64,000 bases of DNA from Alphaproteobacteria bacterium (lineage in GTDB: Bacteria > Pseudomonadota > Alphaproteobacteria > Caulobacterales > Caulobacteraceae). The translations under genes and the position numbers were made by a program. Below are positions 1 through 7,673 of this stretch, piece by piece. The notes beneath the pieces were generated by a model. That model did not search any database and was not told the origin of the DNA. It worked only from the letters and a program-made list of their open reading frames with translations. Every line of letters begins with the position of its first letter. Position 1 is the stretch's first letter. The stretch lies in assembly GCA_025359785.1 (NCBI GenBank), contig JANYET010000050.1, positions 186,001-250,000 of the forward strand, in the 5' to 3' direction.

Positions 1-1125
1 AGAAAATCGCGCCGCCCGGCTGGTGGGCAACACGTGATTCGAACCCGCGACATAGTCGCCGATCGCCTCCGGGGCGTGACGGCCCAGGAAGATCGCGCCC
101 GCGTGCCGCACGCGGTCGGCCAGGCGCTCCGGGTTCTCCAGCGCGAATTCCACATGCTCGGGCGCGATCCGGTCGACGAGCTTGGGGGCCTCGTCCAGCG
201 GGGCGATCACCACCGCGCCGTGGTCGCGCCAGGAGGCCGCCGCATCCTTGCCGGTCGACAGCGTCGACAGCTGCGTGATGACGGCCGCCTCGACCCTGGC
301 CGCGAAGGCCTCGTCGTCGGTGATCAGGATGGCTTGCGCCGCCGGGTCGTGTTCGGCCTGGGACAGCAGGTCAGCGGCGATCCATTCGGGGTTGTTGGCG
401 CCATCCGCCACGACCACGATCTCTGAAGGTCCCGCCAGGGCGTCGATGCCGACCGCGCCATAGACGCGTCGCTTGGCCGCCGTGACGAAGGCGTTGCCGG
501 GCCCCACGATCTTGTCGACCGGCCGGATCGGACCCGCGCCGTAGGCCAGGGCGGCGACGGCCTGGGCCCCACCGACCCGCCAGATCTCGTGCACACCCGC
601 GGCTTTCGCCGCTGCCAGCACGGCTGGCTGCAGGCGGCCAGGCGGCGTGACCATGGCAATCCGCTCGACGCCGGCGACGGCGGCCGGCACGGCATTCATC
701 AGGACAGTGGAGGGATAGGCCGCGCGCCCGCCCGGGACATAGATCCCGACGGCCTCGAGCGGCGTCCAACGCCAGCCCAGTTGTACGCCCGCGTCGTCGG
801 TAAACGTCAGGTCGGCGGGCCGCTGGCGGGCGTGATAGCTTCGGATACGTTCGGCGGCGAAGGCGATGGCGTCGCGAACGCTCTGCGGACACGCCGCGGC
901 GCCGGCCTCGATCTCAGCTTCGCTGACGCGGATGGAATGCTCGTCCAGCGCGACGCCGTCGAAATCCTTGGCGAAGCGCAGCAGCGCCGCCAGGCCCTCG
1001 GCCCGCACCGCGGCGATGACGTCGCGCACCACCGCGTCAACCTCATCTGGGGTCTCGCGGCGCTCGTCGATAAAGGCGGTAAAGGCCGTCTCGAAGTCGG
1101 AATCTGTGAAGCGGAAATGACGCAT
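1..1125 (-). CDS. hisD: Histidinol dehydrogenase, 3' end cut by the window
   Basis: Translating the minus strand from the ATG at 1125 gives an uninterrupted frame to base 1. It begins MRHFRFTDSDFETAF and contains the HisD hallmarks VGIYVPGGRAAYPS, the KIVGPGNAFV stretch, GPSEIVVVADG, the LLSQAEHDP motif and, at the window edge, DYVAGSNHVLPTS. The enzyme oxidises L-histidinol to L-histidine in two NAD-dependent, zinc-dependent steps, the last reactions of histidine synthesis. About 375 residues are visible of the usual 430 or so; the C-terminus lies outside the window. It follows DUF2948 and murA on the same strand, an order I recall from other Caulobacterales. Confidence 0.95.
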   Translation of the reverse strand, partial: MRHFRFTDSDFETAFTAFIDERRETPDEVDAVVRDVIAAVRAEGLAALLRFAKDFDGVALDEHSIRVSEAEIEAGAAACPQSVRDAIAFAAERIRSYHARQRPADLTFTDDAGVQLGWRWTPLEAVGIYVPGGRAAYPSTVLMNAVPAAVAGVERIAMVTPPGRLQPAVLAAAKAAGVHEIWRVGGAQAVAALAYGAGPIRPVDKIVGPGNAFVTAAKRRVYGAVGIDALAGPSEIVVVADGANNPEWIAADLLSQAEHDPAAQAILITDDEAFAARVEAAVITQLSTLSTGKDAAASWRDHGAVVIAPLDEAPKLVDRIAPEHVEFALENPERLADRVRHAGAIFLGRHAPEAIGDYVAGSNHVLPTSRAARFS

Positions 1126-1173
1126 GGCGCGCTTCTTTAGCGGCGCCGAGGCCAGAGCGCCATGCCGCGACGG

Positions 1174-1620
1174 CTAATCGCCGTGCGTGGGTGCTCGGGG
1201 CGTCGACCAGGGCTCCGACACATCGGCCAGCACCGCGTCTATGCACTCCACCAACGCGCGCAGGTCACCACCGCCGGCGCAACTGATCGTCACGATGCCA
1301 CCCGGAGCCTCGCCCTCGTCGAAGGCCACGGCCAGAACCTCGAGGACGGCGTCGCGGGCGCCGCGCCGGATCTTCCGCGCCTGGACCTTCATCACGCCGC
1401 CCAGTTGCAGGGCCGAGCGAACCCGCACGCTGCCGCCCGCCTCCCAGCAATAGCGGTTGAATGCGATGGTCAGCAGGCGTGCCTTGGCCTCGTAGCGGAT
1501 GTCACCCACCTTCGCGACCGCGTCCTGCATCGCCGCGGAAATGATCGCGAGATCGTCGGCGTCCTCGGCCAACAGGCGGAGCGGCTCGGTCTTGCGTCTT
1601 GGCTCGTCCGTCTTGGCCAT
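1174..1620 (-). CDS. DUF2948 family protein
   Basis: A 148-residue protein starting MAKTDEPRRKTEPLRLLAEDADD. The body (DLAIISAAMQDAVAKVGDI, then FNRYCWE, then a hydrophobic strand and VECIDAVLADVSEPW near the end) matches the DUF2948 family as I know it. That family is alphaproteobacterial, of unknown function, and usually lies between murA and hisD, as here. The murA stop is only 5 bases upstream of this start, so the genes are probably cotranscribed. I chose the MAKTDEP start because the open frame upstream lies inside murA and does not resemble the family. No catalytic motif is evident. Confidence 0.85.
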   Translation of the reverse strand: MAKTDEPRRKTEPLRLLAEDADDLAIISAAMQDAVAKVGDIRYEAKARLLTIAFNRYCWEAGGSVRVRSALQLGGVMKVQARKIRRGARDAVLEVLAVAFDEGEAPGGIVTISCAGGGDLRALVECIDAVLADVSEPWSTPRAPTHGD

Positions 1621-1625
1621 CGGCG

Positions 1626-2924
1626 TCAATCCTCGTCGCCCTCGCCATCGCCCTTCAGACGACGGACCTGGGCGCCGCAGGCGCTGAGCTTTTCTTCCAG
1701 CCGCTCGAAGCCGCGATCGAGGTGGTAGACGCGGTTGACCACGGTCTCGCCCCGCGCCGCCAGGCCGGCGATCACCAGACTGACAGAAGCCCGCAGATCG
1801 GTGGCCATCACCTGGGCGCCGGTCAGATGGTCGATACCGCGCACCCGAGCCTCGCCGCCCTGGACCGTGATGTCGGCCCCCATGCGCCGCAGCTCCGGGG
1901 CGTGCATGAGGCGGTTCTCGAAGATCGTCTCCCTGATGACGCTCTCGCCCTGCGCCAACGTCATCAGCGCCATGAACGGCGCCTGCAGATCGGTAGGGAA
2001 CCCCGGATAGACGTCGGTCTCGAAGTCCACCGCCTTCAACAGCGCCCCATTGCGCCGAACGGTCAGTCCATCGTTGTGGGATGTCACCTCGACCCCGGCT
2101 TCGACCATCTTGTCGATCATCGCCTGGATGAAGTCGGTTCGGGTATGGGTCAGGCGCACCTCCCCGCCGGCCATGGCGGCCGCCAGCGCATAGGTGCCGG
2201 TCTCGATCCGGTCTGGCATCACCGCGTGAGTCGCGCCGTGCAGCCGGCTGACGCCCTCGATGCGGATCGTCGAGGTGCCCGCGCCGCTGACCTTGGCGCC
2301 CATGGCGTTCAGGCAGTCGGCCAGGTCGACCATCTCCGGCTCGCAAGCCGCATTGGCCAGAACCGTCTCGCCCTGCGCCAGCACGGCGGCCAGCATGGCG
2401 TGCTCTGTCGCGCCGACTGAATTGAACGGGAAATCGATGTGCGCGCCTTTCAGGCCTCGGGGCGCCTGGGCGTAGACGTAGCCCTCGTGCAGGTCGATCC
2501 GCGCACCCAGCGCCTCGAGCGCCTTCAGATGCAGATCGACCGGCCGCGCACCGATCGTACAGCCACCCGGCAGCGAGACCTTCGCCTGACCCGTGCGCGC
2601 CAGCAGTGGCCCCAGCACGTTGAACGAGGCCCGCATCTGCCGGACCAGGTCGTAGGGCGCGAAACCGCTGGTGATCTCGGCGGTGCGCAGCAGGGTCTCC
2701 GGACCGTCCTCACCCACCGACTCGACCACCTCCGTCCCGAGCCGCTGCAACAGCTTGCCCAGGAAGCGCGTGTCGGCGAGCCGTGGCATGTTGGTCAGCC
2801 GCAGCGTCTCGTCCGTCAGAAGACTCGCCGCCATCAGCTTGATGGCCGAGTTCTTGGCGCCGCTGATCGGGATTTCCCCCTGCAGCCGCGCGCCGCCGAT
2901 GATGGCGATGCGGTCCAATCCCAA
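1626..2924 (-). CDS. murA: UDP-N-acetylglucosamine 1-carboxyvinyltransferase
   Basis: 432 residues, the normal MurA length. It performs the first committed step of peptidoglycan synthesis, adding enolpyruvate from PEP to UDP-GlcNAc in the cytoplasm. Visible signatures are the N-terminal [16 protein letters not shown] (the Lys-Asn pair contacting substrate), [11 protein letters not shown], and the active-site loop [15 protein letters not shown] with the catalytic, fosfomycin-sensitive Cys at residue 122. The C-terminal part has the usual [12 protein letters not shown] and [17 protein letters not shown] motifs. It is co-directional with and close to DUF2948 and hisD. Nothing is unusual in it. 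Confidence 0.97.
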   Translation of the reverse strand: MGLDRIAIIGGARLQGEIPISGAKNSAIKLMAASLLTDETLRLTNMPRLADTRFLGKLLQRLGTEVVESVGEDGPETLLRTAEITSGFAPYDLVRQMRASFNVLGPLLARTGQAKVSLPGGCTIGARPVDLHLKALEALGARIDLHEGYVYAQAPRGLKGAHIDFPFNSVGATEHAMLAAVLAQGETVLANAACEPEMVDLADCLNAMGAKVSGAGTSTIRIEGVSRLHGATHAVMPDRIETGTYALAAAMAGGEVRLTHTRTDFIQAMIDKMVEAGVEVTSHNDGLTVRRNGALLKAVDFETDVYPGFPTDLQAPFMALMTLAQGESVIRETIFENRLMHAPELRRMGADITVQGGEARVRGIDHLTGAQVMATDLRASVSLVIAGLAARGETVVNRVYHLDRGFERLEEKLSACGAQVRRLKGDGEGDED

Positions 2925-3014
2925 TCCTTCGAAACAGCCGCGCTTTCAGGGGGAGTCTTCGCGGCGGCGCGAGCCGGGATATCTAGCGCGCGACCGCGAC
3001 CCGCGCAAAGGGCC

Positions 3015-3167
3015 TCAGCCCTCGTCGCCGTTTTTCATCGGAGCGGGCTTCTCATCGCCGCGACCGACGTCGGCCTTGCGCCGGCGCAGGTTGGCCCGAA
3101 GCGCCTGCGCCAACTTCTGCTCGCGGCTCAAAAGCTGCGGTTTCGGATCCTTGTCGGAGGGCGTCAT
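3015..3167 (-). CDS. Small basic hypothetical protein
   Basis: A 50-residue protein, MTPSDKDPKPQLLSREQKLA followed by QALRANLRRRKADVGRGDEKPAP. The motif REQKLAxALRxNLRRRK recurs in small alphaproteobacterial proteins of unknown function found beside murA. A longer frame reaches 3230, but the extra N-terminus is Ala/Pro/Gly-rich and unlike the family, so I chose the ATG at 3167. It is highly charged, with no signal peptide or membrane span. It lies 90 bases upstream of murA on the same strand. Confidence 0.6.
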   Translation of the reverse strand: MTPSDKDPKPQLLSREQKLAQALRANLRRRKADVGRGDEKPAPMKNGDEG

Positions 3168-3269
3168 GGCCAAGGGGTGCGGCGCTCGGCCCGTCCCGTC
3201 AAGGTCAGCGGCGGCGGATTGGGGCTTCACGCGGCCCCCGGCGTTCGTTATAGCCGCGCCTCGCCATTC

Positions 3270-3344
<75 letters not shown>

Positions 3345-3353
3345 CTACAGAAA

Positions 3354-3384
3354 AGCCCCGCGGCGAAAGCCGCGGGGCTTTTTT
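3354..3384 (+). terminator. Rho-independent terminator of tRNA-Thr
   Basis: Perfect 11-bp stem AGCCCCGCGGC / GCCGCGGGGCT with a GAAA tetraloop, followed by six Ts, 10 bases after the tRNA CCA end. Confidence 0.9.
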
Positions 3385-3393
3385 CGGTCTGAG

Positions 3394-3645
3394 CTATGGC
3401 CGCATCGGTTCGGCTGGCGGCGAGACGCCTGGGCTCGCCTTGCAGTCGATACTGCCGCTCACCTGGGCGCCCGGCATGACAGCGCCTAGCGAGCCCTGGA
3501 AGGTGACGTGCCGCTCGCAGCCGGCGAAATTGGCGTCGATCTGCCTGAGCAGGTCGGACGAGCCGGCGCGGTTCAGACTGGCGCAGCCGGCCAAGGCGAT
3601 GGCGGCGCACAGGGCGGCGCAGCCCGCAACGAGCTTGGACTTCAT
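3394..3645 (-). CDS. Small lipoprotein
   Basis: 83 residues with a clear lipoprotein signal: MKSKLVAGCAALCAAIALAGC, with lipobox LAGC and Cys at about residue 21. The mature part (ASLNRAGSSDLLRQIDANFAGC onward) is short and ends in a Pro-rich tail. Two further cysteines suggest a disulphide. Its position at the end of the virion gene block, after small membrane proteins, is where phages keep spanin (Rz1-like) lipoproteins, but I see no diagnostic spanin sequence. It could equally be a host lipoprotein next to the tRNA. Confidence 0.6.
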   Translation of the reverse strand: MKSKLVAGCAALCAAIALAGCASLNRAGSSDLLRQIDANFAGCERHVTFQGSLGAVMPGAQVSGSIDCKASPGVSPPAEPMRP

Positions 3646-3707
3646 GGGTAGTCTCCTAGAAATCGGCCTTCAGGGCCATGGACGGGTGGTCGTGAGGAGC
3701 CCTGGGG

Positions 3708-3929
3708 TTACGCCGGCGCGTTGTCCTGACCTCGGCTACCGAGCGAGGAGCCGAACAGGAAGCCCACGACGACGCCGAACCCGCCGCCGACCACGCCCGA
3801 CGCCAAAGCCGTGAACAGGTTCAGCTGCTCCTTGGGGATGGCGACGAACACCACCGCGGCGAGGCAGAAGGCCATCAGACCCATGACACCGGCGGCGATG
3901 ATCAGCTGCAGAAGGCTGTCGGGCTTCAC
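3708..3929 (-). CDS. Two-span small membrane protein, holin-like
   Basis: The preferred start is the GTG at 3929, which has GGAG six bases upstream. It encodes about 73 residues beginning with VKPDSLLQLIIAAGVMGLM. An upstream ATG at 3977 would add 16 residues but overlap the head of the divergent DUF2239 gene. There are two hydrophobic spans (roughly residues 8-33 and 40-60), the second glycine-rich (SGVVGGGFGVVVGFLFG), with charged ends. This size and topology fit small phage holins, and its location after the tail genes agrees, but it has no sequence hallmark. No endolysin accompanies it. Confidence 0.6.
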   Translation of the reverse strand: MKPDSLLQLIIAAGVMGLMAFCLAAVVFVAIPKEQLNLFTALASGVVGGGFGVVVGFLFGSSLGSRGQDNAPA

Positions 3930-3963
3930 GGCTGGCTCCAACACTGGTATTTGCCCGGGTAGA

Positions 3964-4563
3964 ATGATTGACATCACGTTTGATCCCGAAATCTCGGTCC
4001 CGGCCGGCTACAGCGCCTTTGCCGCCGACCGCCGCATTGGCCGGGGTGACCTGGGGCAGGTCGCACGCGCCGCTCACGCGCACGCAGAGGCCTCGCCGTT
4101 GGTTTTCGAGGACGCGACCGGGCGGCTCGTCGATCTGGATCTGCGGGGCTCCGCCGAGGATGCCGTCGCCCGGGTCCGCAGCCCCGCGGAACCGCCCCGG
4201 CCTGCGCGGGGCCGGCCAAAACTCGGCGTCACCGCGCGCGAGGTCACGCTGCTGCCCCGCCATTGGTCATGGCTCGCGACCCAGCCGGGCGGAGCCTCGG
4301 CCGCGTTGCGCAGGCTGGTCGATCAGGCGCGCCGCGCCTCCGGCGGCGCAGACGCCGCGCGGCAGGCAAAGGAGGCCACCTACCGCATCATGACCACCCT
4401 GGCCGGCGATCGGCCCGGCTACGAGGAAGCCGTCCGCGCCCTGTTCGCCGGCGACTTGGTCCGGCTGACCGCGCTGGCGTCCGCCTGGCCCAAGGACATC
4501 GCCGACTACGTTGGCGAGCGGGCGCCCAACTCCGACGCGCCGCAGCAGGCGGCGATATCGTGA
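3964..4563 (+). CDS. DUF2239 family protein
   Basis: 199 residues from the ATG at 3964 (MIDITFDPEISVPAGYSAF). It carries the DUF2239 core: FEDATGRLVDLDLRG, then RGRPKLGVTAREVTLLPRHW, then a helical tail with YRIMTTLAGDRPGYEEAVRALFAGD. The family is bacterial and uncharacterised; the RGRPKLGV segment resembles short DNA- or RNA-contacting sequences, which is inference. It points against the surrounding phage-type genes and looks like a chromosomal gene, so it may be cargo or a sign that the cassette has been invaded. Its last 58 bases overlap the 3' end of the opposing gene that ends at 4506. Confidence 0.8.
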   Translation: MIDITFDPEISVPAGYSAFAADRRIGRGDLGQVARAAHAHAEASPLVFEDATGRLVDLDLRGSAEDAVARVRSPAEPPRPARGRPKLGVTAREVTLLPRHWSWLATQPGGASAALRRLVDQARRASGGADAARQAKEATYRIMTTLAGDRPGYEEAVRALFAGDLVRLTALASAWPKDIADYVGERAPNSDAPQQAAIS

Positions 4564-4805
4564 ACCGTGGTCGGTCTCGCTGTTTCAAGATGAGCGAGAC
4601 GTGCCTGGCTGCCAGCCCAAGCCTGCGCAAGCGCCCACGCGGCGAGCGCGACCGCCATCGTCAGGAAGCGGTTCTTGAGACCTTCGACAGCGATCAGGGT
4701 GTTCGCGGCCGAGGCCTTGATCTCGCCCAGGCGCTCCTCACACCGCGCCTCATGATCGGTGAGCCGTTGTTCGAGCGATGCAAGGCGTTCCGCCTGAACG
4801 GGCAT
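4506..4805 (-). CDS. Coiled-coil protein with one membrane span (XhlA-like)
   Basis: 99 residues. The N-terminal half is an amphipathic helix (MPVQAERLASLEQRLTDHEA, then RCEERLGEIKASAANTLIAVE). One hydrophobic stretch follows (FLTMAVALAAWALAQAWAG), then a soluble tail. This coiled coil plus single span resembles small phage haemolysin XhlA/holin-accessory proteins by architecture, not by clear sequence motif. It starts 2 bases after the stop of the gene at 4808-5680, so it is probably translated from the same message. Its 3' end is antisense to the DUF2239 gene for 58 bases. Confidence 0.65.
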   Translation of the reverse strand: MPVQAERLASLEQRLTDHEARCEERLGEIKASAANTLIAVEGLKNRFLTMAVALAAWALAQAWAGSQARLAHLETARPTTVHDIAACCGASELGARSPT

Positions 4806-4807
4806 GG

Positions 4808-5680
4808 CTAAGTCCCCGATGGCTTCGCGAAATCGTGCGAAGCTTCGGCGTAGACCTGTGAATTGGTACCCTTGCTCTCCGTATGGGCAACTCCATCCGT
4901 CGTCTGTCCCGCAAACAAACTGATCGGCAGCCCGTTCAGCATCGCCACAATCTGCTGAGCGCTCGTTACCGGCGCCTGCGCCTGCTGCTGTGCGATGCCG
5001 CGCAGGTCGCCGCCGATTGCCGCCTGGGTCGCGACGTTCGCCCGCTGGTTGGCGCCATATTCACCCGCGATACCGGCGAGCTGACCCGCCGCCGCTAGTC
5101 GCTGCGCCTGTTGCTGCTGCTGAAGTTGCGCCTGCGACGTCGCGCCGCCCAGCGCCTGGGCGTAACCCTGAGCCCGCAGATTGCCCAGCGTGGTCGCCCG
5201 CGCGCGGGCCAACTCGCCCTCGGTCGTGGACTGGGTCAGCGCCGCGCCGGAGCCGCCAAACGCGCCCGATCCGGCCAGATTCAACGCCTGCTGCGCCCGG
5301 ACCTTGCCCGCGTTCGCATCCAGGTCCGCCGACGTCGCATCGACGACGTGACTGAGATACGGGTTCATGAACCGGCCGATATTGCCGGCGATGTTCGGCG
5401 TTTCGCTGTTGGCGACCGCTCCGGTCAATTCTTCAGCCGCGTCATAGTCCCAAGGCGTACCCGACAGGTTCGTGGCATTGGCGGCCGCCAGGTTCTGCAA
5501 CCCGTTTGCCGGCGCGATCAGGCTCTGCGGGTCATTGTTCAGCAAGCCGCCCACCCGGCCGGCGACATTCTGCGTCAGGCTGGACGCCCATTCCGGGACG
5601 ATCGGGGTGGTCGTGGAATGGTTGGTGGCGTTCGTGGTCTGGCTCGAATTGGACTTCGAGCCTCCGATCTTCAAGCTCAT
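4808..5680 (-). CDS. Putative phage internal (ejection) or tail protein
   Basis: 290 residues, rich in Ala, Gln, Asn and Ser. The part NPYLSHVVDATSADLDANAG, followed by KVRAQQALNLAGSGAFGGSG, is typical of podoviral virion proteins annotated as tail or DNA-ejection proteins. It is followed by a Gln-rich helical segment (SQAQLQQQQQAQRLAAAGQL). No enzymatic motif is visible. It abuts the GNAT-like gene upstream (the next frame starts at the preceding stop) and the coiled-coil membrane protein downstream, so it belongs to the same late transcript. Whether it sits inside the head or in the tail cannot be told from the sequence. Confidence 0.65.
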   Translation of the reverse strand: MSLKIGGSKSNSSQTTNATNHSTTTPIVPEWASSLTQNVAGRVGGLLNNDPQSLIAPANGLQNLAAANATNLSGTPWDYDAAEELTGAVANSETPNIAGNIGRFMNPYLSHVVDATSADLDANAGKVRAQQALNLAGSGAFGGSGAALTQSTTEGELARARATTLGNLRAQGYAQALGGATSQAQLQQQQQAQRLAAAGQLAGIAGEYGANQRANVATQAAIGGDLRGIAQQQAQAPVTSAQQIVAMLNGLPISLFAGQTTDGVAHTESKGTNSQVYAEASHDFAKPSGT

Positions 5681-6049
5681 CTAAAGCTCCTTTGCGATGA
5701 TCCGCGCCAGGGGCGCATATCCTTTTGATTTCAACGCACGCTCCCAGCCGCCGCGGCCGATGATCATGGCGCGCCGGCAACCGGTCTCGCGGCCCCAGGC
5801 TTCCACGGCGGGCAGGATGTCGTCCTCGAGTTCCTCGCGGTCGCCACCCGCCAGCCAGATCAGCAACCGCCGCCCGCCAGGATCAGTCTCCACCGCCGCC
5901 ACCAGCGCGCTCGCAGCGCCCGGCCAGAGCCGCGCTTCGCCCCGCGAGATCGCGGCGCGGACATCCTCTAGCGCGTGGGTCCGCCCGGCATGGGCCAACG
6001 CCGCCTCGATCCAAGGCGCGCACCGCGCCCAATCGGCGTCGAGGCTCAC
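5681..6049 (-). CDS. GNAT-fold-like phage protein
   Basis: 122 residues from GTG 6049, whose GTGA overlaps the upstream stop by 4 bases. Key parts are DADWARCAPWIEAALAHAGR, a central strand RRLLIWLAGG, and the end VEAWGRETGCRRAMIIGRGG followed by WERALKSKGYAPLARI. The GC-x(5)-GR-GWxRALK-x-GY pattern is typical of the small acetyltransferase-like proteins found among podoviral tail genes. I recognise the pattern, not a tested function. A start further upstream (6097) would lie inside the preceding gene and is rejected. Confidence 0.65.
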   Translation of the reverse strand: MSLDADWARCAPWIEAALAHAGRTHALEDVRAAISRGEARLWPGAASALVAAVETDPGGRRLLIWLAGGDREELEDDILPAVEAWGRETGCRRAMIIGRGGWERALKSKGYAPLARIIAKEL

Positions 6050-7578
6050 CGCCGACCCGCCAGCGTTGCGTCGAACACCGGCTGGCCGATGCGGCAACCG
6101 GTCGGGGCGCTGGCGCCCGAGAACGTCACTTTGAAAAGGCGGCCGGAGATCAGGATGTCGGCCTTGGCGTCACCGGCCGCCATCGGCGGCGCCACGGCGA
6201 TCTGTGCGGTGTCCTGCGGATGCCGGCGCGCGGCCACGGTCACGGTCACCGGCCCCTGCTGATCCTTGAAATCCGGCCAGATCTCGCGAACCAGCAGGCA
6301 CGCGTCCGGGTCCAGATAACTGTCCGCCGTCTCGATGAACCAGCTGAAGGCCTGGCCGTCCGCCGAGTGGCCCTTCTCGTGGTGATAGACCCGGCCATCG
6401 TAGGTCACGCCGATCGGGTAGAGCGAGGGCCCGGCGTCGACGAAGGCGGTCCGGCCTATCACGCCGCGATGCCAGGCGCCGGCGTCGGTCCCGGACAACG
6501 CCAGCGCCAGATAACGGCTGTTCTCGAACCCGTCTCGGCCGTCGGGATAGTCGAAGCGCACCTCGGAATATTCGCCGTTCGATGAGGCCACGACCTTATC
6601 GCCCTGGCTGGCCGCGAGATGGTCGGCAAAGGCCTGCCGGATCGGGCATGGGATCGCCTGCGGCTGGCCGCCGACGCCATAGCTGTAGAACTGCCGGTCC
6701 GGGCTCACCCAGAACGCCGTCTGGCCGACGACCACCGCCGCGTTCGGCCCGATCAGACCGCAATTGCGCCCCACCCGGTCGAACCGCCAGGGCTGGTTCA
6801 GCGAGCCGACGAACGTCCCCAGGAACAGGGCGTCGCTGGTCCAGACCAGCATGTAGGGCCCACTCATCCGTGCGGCCACGATCCGCCCGCCGCCGGTCAG
6901 CACATACTCCCGCGCCGTCGAGCCGGTGGCCGTCGTGCTCCACTGGGTGTTGTCGCGGATCGAGGAATGACGGATGCAGAGCGGGTTGAAGACCCCCGAG
7001 ACCTCCTCGTTGCAGCCGAGCGCGAAGACCTGGTAGCCGCCGTTCAACGGTGCCACCAACATGTGGGTCACATTGGCCGGGGCGTTGGCGAGAGCCACGG
7101 CCTTCGACGCCGCGGCGTTGGTCCAGGCGAAGATCGTCTGGTTCCGTGGGCTCGCCAGCAGGTTCTGGCCCCAGGCGGCGAACGACCAGGTCAGCGGGAA
7201 GTAATCCGTGGCGGACGGCTGCCCGAACCCGCCCACGCCATAGGCTCCCGTGCCGAACCCCGCGCTCCCCGCGCCATCGACCGCGCCCGCCGTGAACCCC
7301 GCGGCCGGGGTGATGTCGAACAGCGCCCCGCCTTGCCAGATCTGCAGCTTCGAATGGGTCCCGAAGCCAATGGTCAGCACCGCGGCGTTGTCGGTCCAGG
7401 GAAAGGCCGTGCGGCAGACCCCGGTCAGCGGCGAGGCCATTAGGGCCTCCCAGCCGCCGATCACCTGGGCTCGCCCCAGCCGGAACCGAACGTTGGAGCC
7501 GTCCGCCCAGTGGCCGGCCTCCGCGAAACTGGTGTCATCGCCGTTCAAGCCCGGCGGGAGGTCGAGGGGAATTCGCAT
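6046..7578 (-). CDS. P22-type tail hub / packaged-DNA stabilisation-like protein
   Basis: 510 residues starting MRIPLDLPPGLNGDDTSFAE. The sequence has the repeated beta-strand, Gly/Trp/Phe-rich character of podoviral stabilisation (gp10-like) proteins: VRFRLGRAQVIGGWEAL, TAFPWTDNAAVLTIGFGTHS, MLVWTSDALFLGTFVGS and a propeller-like pattern in which variable loops separate WSF, WSP and YDGRVYHHE segments. In P22 such a protein closes the portal channel after DNA packaging and joins the tail. It lies between the fibre genes and the GNAT-like gene, in the order expected. The specific family assignment is from general similarity. Confidence 0.7.
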   Translation of the reverse strand: MRIPLDLPPGLNGDDTSFAEAGHWADGSNVRFRLGRAQVIGGWEALMASPLTGVCRTAFPWTDNAAVLTIGFGTHSKLQIWQGGALFDITPAAGFTAGAVDGAGSAGFGTGAYGVGGFGQPSATDYFPLTWSFAAWGQNLLASPRNQTIFAWTNAAASKAVALANAPANVTHMLVAPLNGGYQVFALGCNEEVSGVFNPLCIRHSSIRDNTQWSTTATGSTAREYVLTGGGRIVAARMSGPYMLVWTSDALFLGTFVGSLNQPWRFDRVGRNCGLIGPNAAVVVGQTAFWVSPDRQFYSYGVGGQPQAIPCPIRQAFADHLAASQGDKVVASSNGEYSEVRFDYPDGRDGFENSRYLALALSGTDAGAWHRGVIGRTAFVDAGPSLYPIGVTYDGRVYHHEKGHSADGQAFSWFIETADSYLDPDACLLVREIWPDFKDQQGPVTVTVAARRHPQDTAQIAVAPPMAAGDAKADILISGRLFKVTFSGASAPTGCRIGQPVFDATLAGRR

Positions 7579-7673
7579 GCTGATGTCCGCACAAGAGGAT
7601 TCGATGCGCCATCGGGCCGATCCGATGGACGCCGTCCGATTTGCTTGCGGCCCCGGTGACGCTAGGAAGGCCT

